Virus record (IMG/VR): IMGVR_UViG_3300028393_000107 | Location: 1 to 45,370 of that record | Reading direction: 5' to 3' (one strand) | From: a virus | DNA: 45,370 nucleotides | Shown: one piece after another, positions 37,801 through 44,788 of the stretch | Numbering within the stretch: the stretch's first letter is position 1 | How the letters are laid out: every line of letters starts with the position of its first letter | Position numbers and translations under genes: made by a program | The notes under the pieces: model-generated | The model's input: the letters and a program-made list of their open reading frames with translations, nothing else | Told to the model about the DNA's origin: nothing | Databases searched by the model: none

Positions 37801-37924
37801 GTTTACGTTTTGCTGGAGATTTACCAGCAAATTTAGGATTATTTGACTTAACAAAATCGTCAATAAATTCAGAAGCTTTTGTATTTTTAGTTAATACTTC
37901 TTGTAAATCTGAGAATGATTTCAT
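34871..37924 (-). CDS. large modular structural protein with repeats (1017 residues)
   Basis: Very polar and Lys/Glu-rich. From the N-terminus: an AKRKQMALAAYYAKQNE segment; a module with FKFKSKTDAEGFRSHVNRCPH (about 100-130); Ala-rich helical repeats; a KOW-type segment (DRVEIIKGSAKGTKGHIGE, about 325); a WHVHDSKSGKIHSTYDSH module (about 565); and four EELSK-TLGSYV-KA repeats (about 390, 700, 780, 860), each ending in TKEEVE. C-terminus is basic (KRGRGRPTGSKSG). It lies with the structural genes. I infer an internal or decorating virion protein; homologues in T4-like aquatic phages are uncharacterised. Confidence 0.6.
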   Translation of the reverse strand: MKSFSDLQEVLTKNTKASEFIDDFVKSNNPKFAGKSPAKRKQMALAAYYAKQNEEVIKEDHYVHVNDGSKYDEKPHEKDVEHVMHGVKSHGGEHAGLSDKGVVFKFKSKTDAEGFRSHVNRCPHRSCDAHHIDESVNEGVFQPNGTDNVDYEKGMGDNVSPDKKTKKTKVNGDIKILNGEQEPAIKESDEAWAASQEKKKEDRLSNKDKGTLDKVRSLMAKEKKPVKEAVYVEESRTESGELFKSLVDRAHAASERGDHTQAKRHLANAQTARYGITSGNIAKHKKSFDKYKELKHSYTNSDDHVREDISIDEAHKINDRVEIIKGSAKGTKGHIGEIRHGAYKGAPKTYTVYHGENGAVQVPKEHIRKLKEQEAVMPSYTKEEVEKLDEISKDTLRSYANKAFAQGNDLHYDLAHSKGDKATDAERAVMKAKLSKRNDGVIKASQKLNREDMDEAAIDHQHRIARDTVKNPNKSLLGGPSAKEAEETLRKKYGYDDKKIAKLKEAVDTVKRDEKGKVIAWSHEGDWEKMSTKNKQGFGKAANLAGKAMQQTKKLAKEEVEEIDEKAAAGDWHVHDSKSGKIHSTYDSHRKAINAMKKLNGQHDGYETPGGIIQSKYAASAASYHKEDINESAWGRDKMSSLRQAHDRHMEKALAANKAGNDEATKVHQRKMQMIQGKMQKLKQNEEVSLGEECEILFELNKKTLGSYVNKANDQLMKHTASVNFKQGRGDSDAFAYAHDKEAVRKTANRTQGVKTAISKLTKEEVEDFMQTEAYDQLDELSKDTLKSYVGKASQNARIQGMMQMDYAHRSKKAKSSGMKNAWDKMSRDAMKTGWKREDGIKTAVNKLTKEEVEPIDELSKKTLGSYVKKAALSQHYDNKNFNSKETNNKDTQSNDEKIAGVKKSSKRTMGVMNAINRLTKEDNMLTYSEFMAQLAEGKADDLKDKLAADREARLNNYDYSHEKAAKKSPVQKVKGHSYGAGEEEGEDDEGTTKTSKPTSEKRGRGRPTGSKSGARV
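35324..36770 (-). repeat. four-copy intragenic protein repeat
   Basis: Copies near nucleotides 36730-36765, 35800-35830, 35560-35595 and 35325-35360 encode L-S-K-x-T-L-x-S-Y-x-x-K-A, each followed about 40 residues later by R-x-x-G-V-x-x-A-x-x-K-L. The last three are in tandem about 80 residues apart; the first is separate. Confidence 0.75.
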
Positions 37925-37928
37925 ACTA

Positions 37929-38375
37929 TTATCCTATTTTCTTTAATGATGCTTTTAACATCCAACCATGTTTACGATGTTGATCCATACGATCAGCTGC
38001 AAAATTAGCTAAACCTTGTTCTTTTTGCGCTGTTGCTAAATCAAATACTTTACTAAATGCATTAAATGTTTCGTTATTTGCCGCAATTAAATTTGATAAC
38101 ATATCAACTAATAAAACTGGCATTACTGAATCTTCAGTTACTGTCTTATAGTTATATAGTTCCATAATACTAATTGGAGCATACACACCCAATTTTCTTA
38201 AATTCTCTGCAGTAGGATCAACCGCTCCATAAATATCTTCGTAAAGTTCTCCAAAGAAGTCATGGTATTGGCTAAATTCAATACCTTCTACATTCCAGTG
38301 ATATGCATGAGTCTTGTAATACATAAAAAATGTATTACCTAATGCCAATCTAACTGCTGCTATTAATTCATTCAT
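37929..38375 (-). CDS. Dps/ferritin-like protein (DUF5856-type)
   Basis: A 148-residue four-helix protein matching Dps at the ferroxidase site: His26 and His38 twelve residues apart (YHWNVEGIEFSQYH), then Asp53 and Glu57 at +15 and +19, as in E. coli Dps (H51, H63, D78, E82). I recall this family as Dps-like/DUF5856 in T4-like phages. It could bind iron or DNA in the particle or the cell. It lies among structural genes, five bases from the 1017-residue gene. Confidence 0.78.
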   Translation of the reverse strand: MNELIAAVRLALGNTFFMYYKTHAYHWNVEGIEFSQYHDFFGELYEDIYGAVDPTAENLRKLGVYAPISIMELYNYKTVTEDSVMPVLLVDMLSNLIAANNETFNAFSKVFDLATAQKEQGLANFAADRMDQHRKHGWMLKASLKKIG

Positions 38376-38390
38376 TTTATATTTATTCCT

Positions 38391-38783
38391 TTAACAATTC
38401 CATTTTCTTAGAGCCAATGCTTTACGGGTTGGTCTACCTTTATCATCTTTCATTGGGCCTTCTACGCCACTCATTCTAGCACAAAAAGATTTTCTACGAT
38501 TTGCAGCTTTACTACCTGCTTTTAGTTTACTAGGCTTAGTTGTTACTGCGGTTTGAAGATGCCCACCAGTTTGTCTATTATAAGCATCTACACCCTTTTT
38601 AGTCATTCCACCAGTAGAACTTTTATATCCTTTGGCATCAACTGCATATTCATCCAGTTCTTGATTTTCTTTCATGCAAGAACCTGGAGCACATGGTTTA
38701 GTTCCTGGAACTCTTTTATATCCACTCCAGCAGTTACAACCAGTTTTTTTACTTTCTTCTAAATATTCTTTAAAATTTAACAT
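38391..38783 (-). CDS. DUF6321-like conserved phage protein
   Basis: A 130-residue, Lys-rich, cysteine-bearing protein. CNCWSGYKRVPGTKPCAPGSC near the start and TKKGVDAYNRQTGGHLQTA, SKLKAGSKAANRRKSFCARM, GRPTRKALALRKWNC at the end match a conserved family (DUF6321) of T4-like aquatic phages. Cysteines and basic residues suggest metal or DNA binding. Probably structural. Confidence 0.7.
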   Translation of the reverse strand: MLNFKEYLEESKKTGCNCWSGYKRVPGTKPCAPGSCMKENQELDEYAVDAKGYKSSTGGMTKKGVDAYNRQTGGHLQTAVTTKPSKLKAGSKAANRRKSFCARMSGVEGPMKDDKGRPTRKALALRKWNC

Positions 38784-38785
38784 GA

Positions 38786-41263
38786 TTATTTTTTTGTATA
38801 TTTATGGTGAGATAAACGATCATTCTCAATCTTGCGAACTCTAGATACAAGTTTCATTGCAAGACGGTTAATCAATACTTTTCTAGTACTTAAGAATTTT
38901 TCTACTCTTTCTTTTTCACCAATAGACATTTTGCTTGGATCTTTTTTACCAATACGAGTCTTAATTAGTTTAATAGCTAATTTTCTAGCACGAGCATTTA
39001 ATGTTGTATTATCTGAATGCTTTTTAAGAGCTATTCTAGTTTTACGTTCACGTTGAGATTTAGTTCTAGCAAACTTTACCTTTGCTCTAATGCGTTCCAT
39101 ACGCGATAGAACCTCATTAAGAACTTCCTCTTTAATATCTTTTTCTATTTCTTCGCCATTTTCATCATCAATAATAGCTAACTCATGATCATCATATGCG
39201 TCAATAATATCTTCAATAGTATCTACTGAATTAGCAATTTGATCTAAATCTTTTTCAGAGATATTATCAACTTCATGCTCTTCAGTCTCTTCTCCAAAAA
39301 ATGCATCAAACGCCTGTGATTTAGCACCGCCACCTAATATATCTTTCTTAACAATTGGTGATGGAACTTTTTTGATAATCTTTTCTTTTGCCTGCTCACA
39401 GAACTTACCGTGCTTGCCACCTTTAGCTTCATCACTTGCATGTAATCCGCAACTTGGGCAATGTGCGTCTTTCTTATCCTTACGGGCTACGATATTTTGG
39501 AACTCAGTATTTTTAAGCCCTTTACCTTTTGGCACACTACCGCGAAGTTTATCTTGAAACTCAGTACTAGAACCTTCTTCAATATCTTTATGATCTAATT
39601 TACCCTTTGTTTTACTATTCTTAAAGTCAATACGATGCGCCCTAGATTTACGACCCGTGACTGGGTCAACATTAAAATCTGCAGACATTACATCTTCGTC
39701 AATTTCAACTTCTTCGCGTTGATAATTAACCTTACGACGGCGTAATTGAGAATCATTACCATGGCCATATTGACTACCTACTTCAGAATCTCTAGGACCT
39801 TGGTTCTCTAGATCATGAGTAGCAATAGTTAAAGCAGGAGCATTAACATCTGGTGTAAGTTTATCTGGTTCACCCGCAGTTTTTTGTCTATCAGTATCAT
39901 CATTTGAAGGACTGTCTGTTATATCCTTTTCGCCTTTATTTGGTGCCTTAGCAGCAGCTTCATCCACCTCACCTTTATTCATCTTCATTAATTTCTTGAA
40001 GTCCGAATAACGTAAAATACCTTTTGCTGCATTGTAATTTGATTTAGTATCTACAGTAACTCTAGAGTCAATAGATTCTTTTACTGTTTTAGGTAACAGT
40101 TTAGAGTCATAATTAATACCTACTTCATCTGCAAGAGTCATCATTTTTCTTAACATAGCAATTGAATCTGTATGTAATGATTTAGAATGAGCCTTACGTA
40201 AACCCATGTTAACAATTTGTTCTGGGTTAGACAATGATTCAGGACTTTCAACACCTAAGAATGCCGCAATAATTCTAGCAACCTTTAGTTTATCATTAGG
40301 CTTAATTGTTTTATCTGTAAGATCTTCTGACATATGATCTTCTTTAACTTGAGAGTTTTTAAGGTCTTGGTCTGATGGAGCACCTTTTGAACCCGGTTTT
40401 CTCATGTGTTCGCCAGAACCATTTTTGATTCTCTTTTGCTTAGCATGGATATTATCCCATAAGCCTTTTTTATCTTCTGTCATAGTTACGTCCTGAATCC
40501 ATTTGGATATTAAGTTACCTGATTGTTCTTTTAATAGTAAGTGGTTTGATCCACGCTTAACTATTTCATATAGTTCATCATCTGATTCTACTATATCACC
40601 AACATTAAAGATCTCTCCACGAAAATATTGCTCACGTAGATCATCTTTAACTAGATTAATTTGTTCTTTAATAGATTCAAGACCCATGCCATGGCGTAAT
40701 TCATTCATAAGTAGTTTACCATCAAGTTCTCTAACTGAACTAGGTAGACCCTTTTTAAATATAGTATAATCACCTTTTGTAGCAGCGGCTCTCATCTTAG
40801 ATGCCGACATCCCAGATGCTTCATCTGAATCAGGATCTCTTTCACCAGCAGAGATAACTTGAATGGTATCAAAATGATATTCTTTACCATTATAGTTATT
40901 AAGTAGTTTTGTATATTCCGGAACACGATCAGAACCTGCAACCATGATGAGGTTCTTGTATTTTTTATTTAGAAGTTTTGCTGCTTCCATGAAGGTTCTA
41001 ATTTCTTCATTAGCTGCAACAAAGTTGGTACCAGGAAACATAAGTTTCAAATAATGAATCTTACGATCTACTGATAAAGGGTTCTTTTTCTTGTCTTGCG
41101 TGCGTGATGCATATATTACATATTCTGCATTATGGGAAGATGCTAATTTCTTAACTACTTTGAATAGGAGCTCGTGCCCAATAGTAGGCGGATTGAATCT
41201 ACCAAAAGCAAACACTACGCTTTTAGAAGGCAATTCTTTGATTAGTTGTCTATAATTCTTCAT
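38786..41263 (-). CDS. nucleotidyltransferase-fused structural protein (825 residues)
   Basis: Residues 1-180 are a cytidylyltransferase/NMNAT-type domain: FAFGRFNPPTIGH, SRTQDKKKNPLSVDRKIHYL, VAGSDRVPEY and GMSASKMRAAA, the phage form of the HxGH and ISxTxxR motifs. The rest is polar, with a CPSCG ... C zinc-like segment (about 610) and a basic C-terminus (ARTKSQRERKTRIALKKHS ... SRVRKIENDRLSHHK). I recall the same fusion in cyanophage virion-gene clusters. Whether the enzyme is active is unknown. A TATAAATA lies 35 bases upstream. Confidence 0.72.
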   Translation of the reverse strand: MKNYRQLIKELPSKSVVFAFGRFNPPTIGHELLFKVVKKLASSHNAEYVIYASRTQDKKKNPLSVDRKIHYLKLMFPGTNFVAANEEIRTFMEAAKLLNKKYKNLIMVAGSDRVPEYTKLLNNYNGKEYHFDTIQVISAGERDPDSDEASGMSASKMRAAATKGDYTIFKKGLPSSVRELDGKLLMNELRHGMGLESIKEQINLVKDDLREQYFRGEIFNVGDIVESDDELYEIVKRGSNHLLLKEQSGNLISKWIQDVTMTEDKKGLWDNIHAKQKRIKNGSGEHMRKPGSKGAPSDQDLKNSQVKEDHMSEDLTDKTIKPNDKLKVARIIAAFLGVESPESLSNPEQIVNMGLRKAHSKSLHTDSIAMLRKMMTLADEVGINYDSKLLPKTVKESIDSRVTVDTKSNYNAAKGILRYSDFKKLMKMNKGEVDEAAAKAPNKGEKDITDSPSNDDTDRQKTAGEPDKLTPDVNAPALTIATHDLENQGPRDSEVGSQYGHGNDSQLRRRKVNYQREEVEIDEDVMSADFNVDPVTGRKSRAHRIDFKNSKTKGKLDHKDIEEGSSTEFQDKLRGSVPKGKGLKNTEFQNIVARKDKKDAHCPSCGLHASDEAKGGKHGKFCEQAKEKIIKKVPSPIVKKDILGGGAKSQAFDAFFGEETEEHEVDNISEKDLDQIANSVDTIEDIIDAYDDHELAIIDDENGEEIEKDIKEEVLNEVLSRMERIRAKVKFARTKSQRERKTRIALKKHSDNTTLNARARKLAIKLIKTRIGKKDPSKMSIGEKERVEKFLSTRKVLINRLAMKLVSRVRKIENDRLSHHKYTKK

Positions 41264-41297
41264 TTAATCCATTTATATAATGTTGCAGTAATACTAT

Positions 41298-41305
41298 TAT
41301 TTATA
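41298..41305 (-). promoter_or_regulatory. T4-type late promoter octamer TATAAATA
   Basis: Minus-strand TATAAATA lies 35 bases before the nucleotidyltransferase-fusion ATG, in the gap after the 89-residue gene. Well placed for late transcription of the structural genes. Confidence 0.6.
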
Positions 41306-41308
41306 CTA

Positions 41309-41578
41309 TTAGCAATCTTCTGCTTCTAAGAATTCTTCTCTTAATTTTAATGCATTATAAACTGCTTCACGAGTAGCATCTTTAATATATTCATCTTCTT
41401 CTATTAAAATGATTCTGGTTGTAATTGGATCTTTTTTATCTAGTCTAGTTTCTTTAGATGCATATCCATAAAGAATAACTTCATTATTTCCATTCTTAAA
41501 ATCTTCTCTTAAAGAAAAGATATTCCAATAAACTGCGTCAACTCCAAAACTTGTTTCAATTGTTTTTGATAATGCCAT
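41309..41578 (-). CDS. small hypothetical virion-region protein
   Basis: Start at MALSKTIETSFGVDAVYWNI (41578), preceded by AAGGAAAAAAATT; the longer frame overlaps the previous gene. 89 residues, beta-rich N-terminus and an acidic C-terminus. Proteins of the SKTIETSFGV..AVYWNI type accompany tail genes of aquatic T4-like phages. Function unknown. Confidence 0.62.
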   Translation of the reverse strand: MALSKTIETSFGVDAVYWNIFSLREDFKNGNNEVILYGYASKETRLDKKDPITTRIILIEEDEYIKDATREAVYNALKLREEFLEAEDC

Positions 41579-41594
41579 AATTTTTTTCCTTAAT

Positions 41595-41888
41595 TTAAGC
41601 CATTGTTGGTGGTGTTGGTATAACACGTTTATTAACTGGGATTTGAGTTATCGGTTGTTCTACTACAGGTGGAGGTTCAACTACATCTGGCCATCCAGCC
41701 ATTTGAGTGTATATAGTAGTTCCAGTATCTTTTTCAAATTCTGCTTTTTCTGCTGGAGAATAATTACGACATTTAGCTCTACGATATTCAATTAGGTTAT
41801 TATCCATATCAAATACTTCCTCAAGCCAAGTTGCTTCTAATGTATTTGTTTTAATTTCATGTGTTACTGCTGCTAGAAAAATAGTCAT
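41595..41888 (-). CDS. small hypothetical tail-region protein with Pro-rich tail
   Basis: Ninety-seven residues (MTIFLAAVTHEIKTNTLEAT...), with TWLEEVFDMDNNLIEYRRAKCRNYSP and a Pro/Val-rich C-terminus (EPPPVVEQPITQIPV). Likely a small tail-fibre accessory or chaperone; not recognised. It abuts the gene before it. Confidence 0.58.
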   Translation of the reverse strand: MTIFLAAVTHEIKTNTLEATWLEEVFDMDNNLIEYRRAKCRNYSPAEKAEFEKDTGTTIYTQMAGWPDVVEPPPVVEQPITQIPVNKRVIPTPPTMA

Positions 41889-42724
41889 TATGATGCGCTT
41901 CCTTTAATAATTGTAAAATTAAGTGTAGTAACTTCAGAATAAGATGAATAAGGAGTAAAAAATATTCTAAATATGCCGGCAGAAACAACTCTAGTTAGAA
42001 TCACCGCTTGTGATGTACTATAGACTCCACCATTTCCGTTATTATTTCCTATAATTTTTTGTGTAACTATAATAGTATCATTTACTCCAACCAAGCTGTT
42101 ATTGACTATAAAATCACTCTCATTGCCATTATCAGTTCCATACATAATAATTTTGCCAGTCATTTTATTTATTGTGACTGTATTATCCCTACTACTAGTT
42201 TGAGTAACCGTGCCGCCTGAACCAACACCATAACCTAATCCACCTGCAGCAGATTTAACTAGCACACTACCATATAGATCAATATTAGAAGTACCTGCTG
42301 AACTACCAACACTTATATTAGTTGTTGAACCAGCCACACCATTAGATCCTACACTTATAGTTTTGGTAGAACCAGATATTGTAGCACCATTACCAATATC
42401 TACTGAGCTAGTTGCTACAGTACTTCCTAGTGTAACATTGCCATTGTATTGTGCTATTTTAACTAAACCAGTATCTAATACTTCAATACTAGGAATACCA
42501 GAAATATCATTTGCCGAAAATATAGTCCCAGTCATGCTGGAAGTCACACTAAATAATTGACCAACTGAACCATCAATACTTAGCGTACCATTGCTTGTAG
42601 GATAAGCCTGCATGGTAACATTTTGAGCAGAAGTTGATGCGTCTGCTCCACTGAAAACAATTTTAGGATCTGCAGTTGCGCCAATATTTGGTGTAATTAT
42701 TATATTTTTATCTGTTAATGCCAT
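41888..42724 (-). CDS. tail-fibre-like structural protein, 278 residues
   Basis: Starts MALTDKNIIITPNIGATADP. Ser/Thr/Gly/Asn-rich with many short beta stretches, as in beta-helical fibres (GNVTLGSTVATSSVDIGNGA, SVGSNGVAGSTTNISVGSS repeats), and a distinct C-terminal beta domain ending TLNFTIIKGSAS. Probably a tail-fibre or baseplate-associated part. It lies between the small tail-region gene and the LamG genes. Confidence 0.65.
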   Translation of the reverse strand: MALTDKNIIITPNIGATADPKIVFSGADASTSAQNVTMQAYPTSNGTLSIDGSVGQLFSVTSSMTGTIFSANDISGIPSIEVLDTGLVKIAQYNGNVTLGSTVATSSVDIGNGATISGSTKTISVGSNGVAGSTTNISVGSSAGTSNIDLYGSVLVKSAAGGLGYGVGSGGTVTQTSSRDNTVTINKMTGKIIMYGTDNGNESDFIVNNSLVGVNDTIIVTQKIIGNNNGNGGVYSTSQAVILTRVVSAGIFRIFFTPYSSYSEVTTLNFTIIKGSAS

Positions 42725-42743
42725 ATTGTTTTCCTATATGTTC

Positions 42744-42751
42744 TATTTATT
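42744..42751 (-). promoter_or_regulatory. late-promoter-like octamer AATAAATA
   Basis: Minus-strand AATAAATA 20 bases before the fibre-like gene ATG. Variant octamer; chance possible. Confidence 0.35.
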
Positions 42752-44045
42752 ATTGGCCAAACCGTTGACGAACTACATTATATGCATTACTTATTTCTGT
42801 CTGAGTCAATACTCTATTCCAAACTAAAAATAATCCAATGTCGCAATTAGATGGTTCTTGGTAAGCACCCCAACCACCTAATGCTATTGTGCCTGGCGCG
42901 GCCGTTCCTGCTGCTGGAGCCGCTGCACTATCTGTAGTTCCATCAAAGAAACAACGATAATCTCCAGAAGTTCCAGTAACTATACCAATAACCCAGTCAT
43001 TATCATAGCCACCAGCGACTCCATTACTTACCCAACCTTCAGCAAAATAAGTTCTTTTATTCGTGCCCCAATGATTCATCAACCAATTATTGCTATTTGA
43101 TGTGATTGTTCTGCCTCTGCGATTTGAGCCTAATCCATTATATCTTGACACTGCTAATATAGTATATGGTAATGTTATATTTAATCCTGTTATTGCACGA
43201 CGACTTACATTACCATCTAATCTTAGAACTGTTTGATTATTATATGTAGCAAAATCACTAGAAGTTGCAGCAAAGTTATAACCATTACCAGTTAAATCAA
43301 TTAAGTTAGATCCACTTCCTGGCCAAGATGCAGTATTTGCTGGATCTAATGAACAAATAATCCCTGAAGGAAGCGTAATTTGAGGTATTACAAATCTTCC
43401 TAGTGATGCATTATAATTTTGTTTAACTTCATTTGCACTTAATGCTCGATTATATACTTGCACTACTGATATACTACCGTTCCAATATTCTCCGCCATTT
43501 ACTTGTCTACCAACTTGACCCGTATTAGTTACACTGCCATATGTTGACCAAGGTTTTACTGCACTAGCAAGTAAAACTCCATTAACATATAGATAAGCAG
43601 TAGTACCATCATAAACTTCTGTTATATAAACCCAAGTATTTAATGGAAGTCCTGAAGTTGAAATATCATTAGCATATCCACCAGCATAATAAGTGCTACC
43701 ATTTATACCAATAAATCTAGCTAAGTTGGTGCCAACTCCACCATATGAAAATATCCAAGACCAACTTCCAGTAATAGTATTTGTCTTTGCCCAAGCACAA
43801 ATAGTTCCGGCAGAACTTCCATAAGAGAATCCTGTAGTAGTTGGTAAATTAACATAACCACTAGTGCCATTAAAATCAAACCAACCTGAACTATTATAGG
43901 TAACACCTGATTGTATTGCGCCATTGTTACGCGCACTGCTTAAGTCAGTCCAAGTAGATCCAGATGAATATGATTTTATATTAGCAGCATCTAAGCATAA
44001 CACTAAACCATTAGTAACAATATTACTTCCGCCAAATCCACTCAT
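42750..44045 (-). CDS. double LamG-type (concanavalin-like) adhesin, 431 residues
   Basis: Two LamG-like domains. The first opens GLVLCLDAANIKS..GSTWTDLS and ends YNRALSANEVKQNYNASLGRF (about 215); the second runs from GIICSLDPANTAS to WNRVLTQTEISNAYNVVRQRFGQ at the C-terminus. Such sandwiches bind carbohydrates, so a receptor-binding fibre or decoration is likely. Its ATG overlaps the previous stop, and a paralogue lies immediately upstream. Confidence 0.78.
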   Translation of the reverse strand: MSGFGGSNIVTNGLVLCLDAANIKSYSSGSTWTDLSSARNNGAIQSGVTYNSSGWFDFNGTSGYVNLPTTTGFSYGSSAGTICAWAKTNTITGSWSWIFSYGGVGTNLARFIGINGSTYYAGGYANDISTSGLPLNTWVYITEVYDGTTAYLYVNGVLLASAVKPWSTYGSVTNTGQVGRQVNGGEYWNGSISVVQVYNRALSANEVKQNYNASLGRFVIPQITLPSGIICSLDPANTASWPGSGSNLIDLTGNGYNFAATSSDFATYNNQTVLRLDGNVSRRAITGLNITLPYTILAVSRYNGLGSNRRGRTITSNSNNWLMNHWGTNKRTYFAEGWVSNGVAGGYDNDWVIGIVTGTSGDYRCFFDGTTDSAAAPAAGTAAPGTIALGGWGAYQEPSNCDIGLFLVWNRVLTQTEISNAYNVVRQRFGQ

Positions 44046-44788
44046 AAGCCAAATCTTTTCCGCATTGAATTAAAATTCTGATTAATCTCAGCTTGACTAA
44101 AAGGTCTATTATATAATCTAACAAATGCTACTCTACCAGTGGCATTTCTTGTGCCTCCATAAAACCCCCGACCTACTAGTAGACCACCGCCACTATTGGG
44201 AGTTCCTGTATAGTTAACAGTATTACGCAATTCACCATTGACATATATTTTTAAAGTTTTATTAGTATCATCTTGCACCTGAGTTATGTATATCCACTTA
44301 TTAAAATCAATAAGACTTCTAGGAACTGCCGTGTCTTCACCAGTAAACCACTGGTATCCAGCACCAGTATTCAGTTCCTGACTTATACCTGCGGTGGTAC
44401 CAGTGCGATCTGGAGCTATGTTAAACCCATATGGGGTTGCTTGCTCAGTAATTCTTGGACTGATGATTCGAGTTTGTGAATTTGTGTCGCCTGGCGTATA
44501 ACTAGGAAGATATATGCAAGTTTCTAAAGTTATATTTGCAGTTAAATTAGCAACTCTGCTATCAGTTATTTGATAATAAGTGACCGTAGAATTATATGTT
44601 GCTGGTGTAAAGTTAAAATAAGTTGACACATTTGTTACAGTAGCTGAACTAGAATTTACTATAGTAACCGGTATATTATTTCCACTTATATCACTCCATG
44701 TAGTTCCAGTTGCTGATTTTATATTAGGAACATCTAAATATAGAACTAAACCATTAGTAGATATATTAGGAGAATGAAATAGAGCCAT
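44042..44788 (-). CDS. single LamG-type adhesin, 248 residues
   Basis: N-terminal NISTNGLVLYLDVPNIKSAT and GTTWSDISGNNIPV, central beta strands, and a C-terminal YNRPFSQAEINQNFNSMRKRFGL, closely related to the first domain of the following gene. One LamG domain. Coupled by ATGA to that gene. Likely a receptor-binding virion protein. Confidence 0.75.
   Translation of the reverse strand: MALFHSPNISTNGLVLYLDVPNIKSATGTTWSDISGNNIPVTIVNSSSATVTNVSTYFNFTPATYNSTVTYYQITDSRVANLTANITLETCIYLPSYTPGDTNSQTRIISPRITEQATPYGFNIAPDRTGTTAGISQELNTGAGYQWFTGEDTAVPRSLIDFNKWIYITQVQDDTNKTLKIYVNGELRNTVNYTGTPNSGGGLLVGRGFYGGTRNATGRVAFVRLYNRPFSQAEINQNFNSMRKRFGL

Noticed and set aside
34867-37863. Several 60-81-codon frames inside the 1017-residue gene
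   Set aside because: Lys/Leu/Met-rich shadows created by the A+T-rich repeats of the real gene.
38380-38387. AATAAATA before the Dps-like gene
   Set aside because: It lies five bases before the ATG and overlaps the ribosome-binding site AAAGGAATAAA, too close for a promoter.
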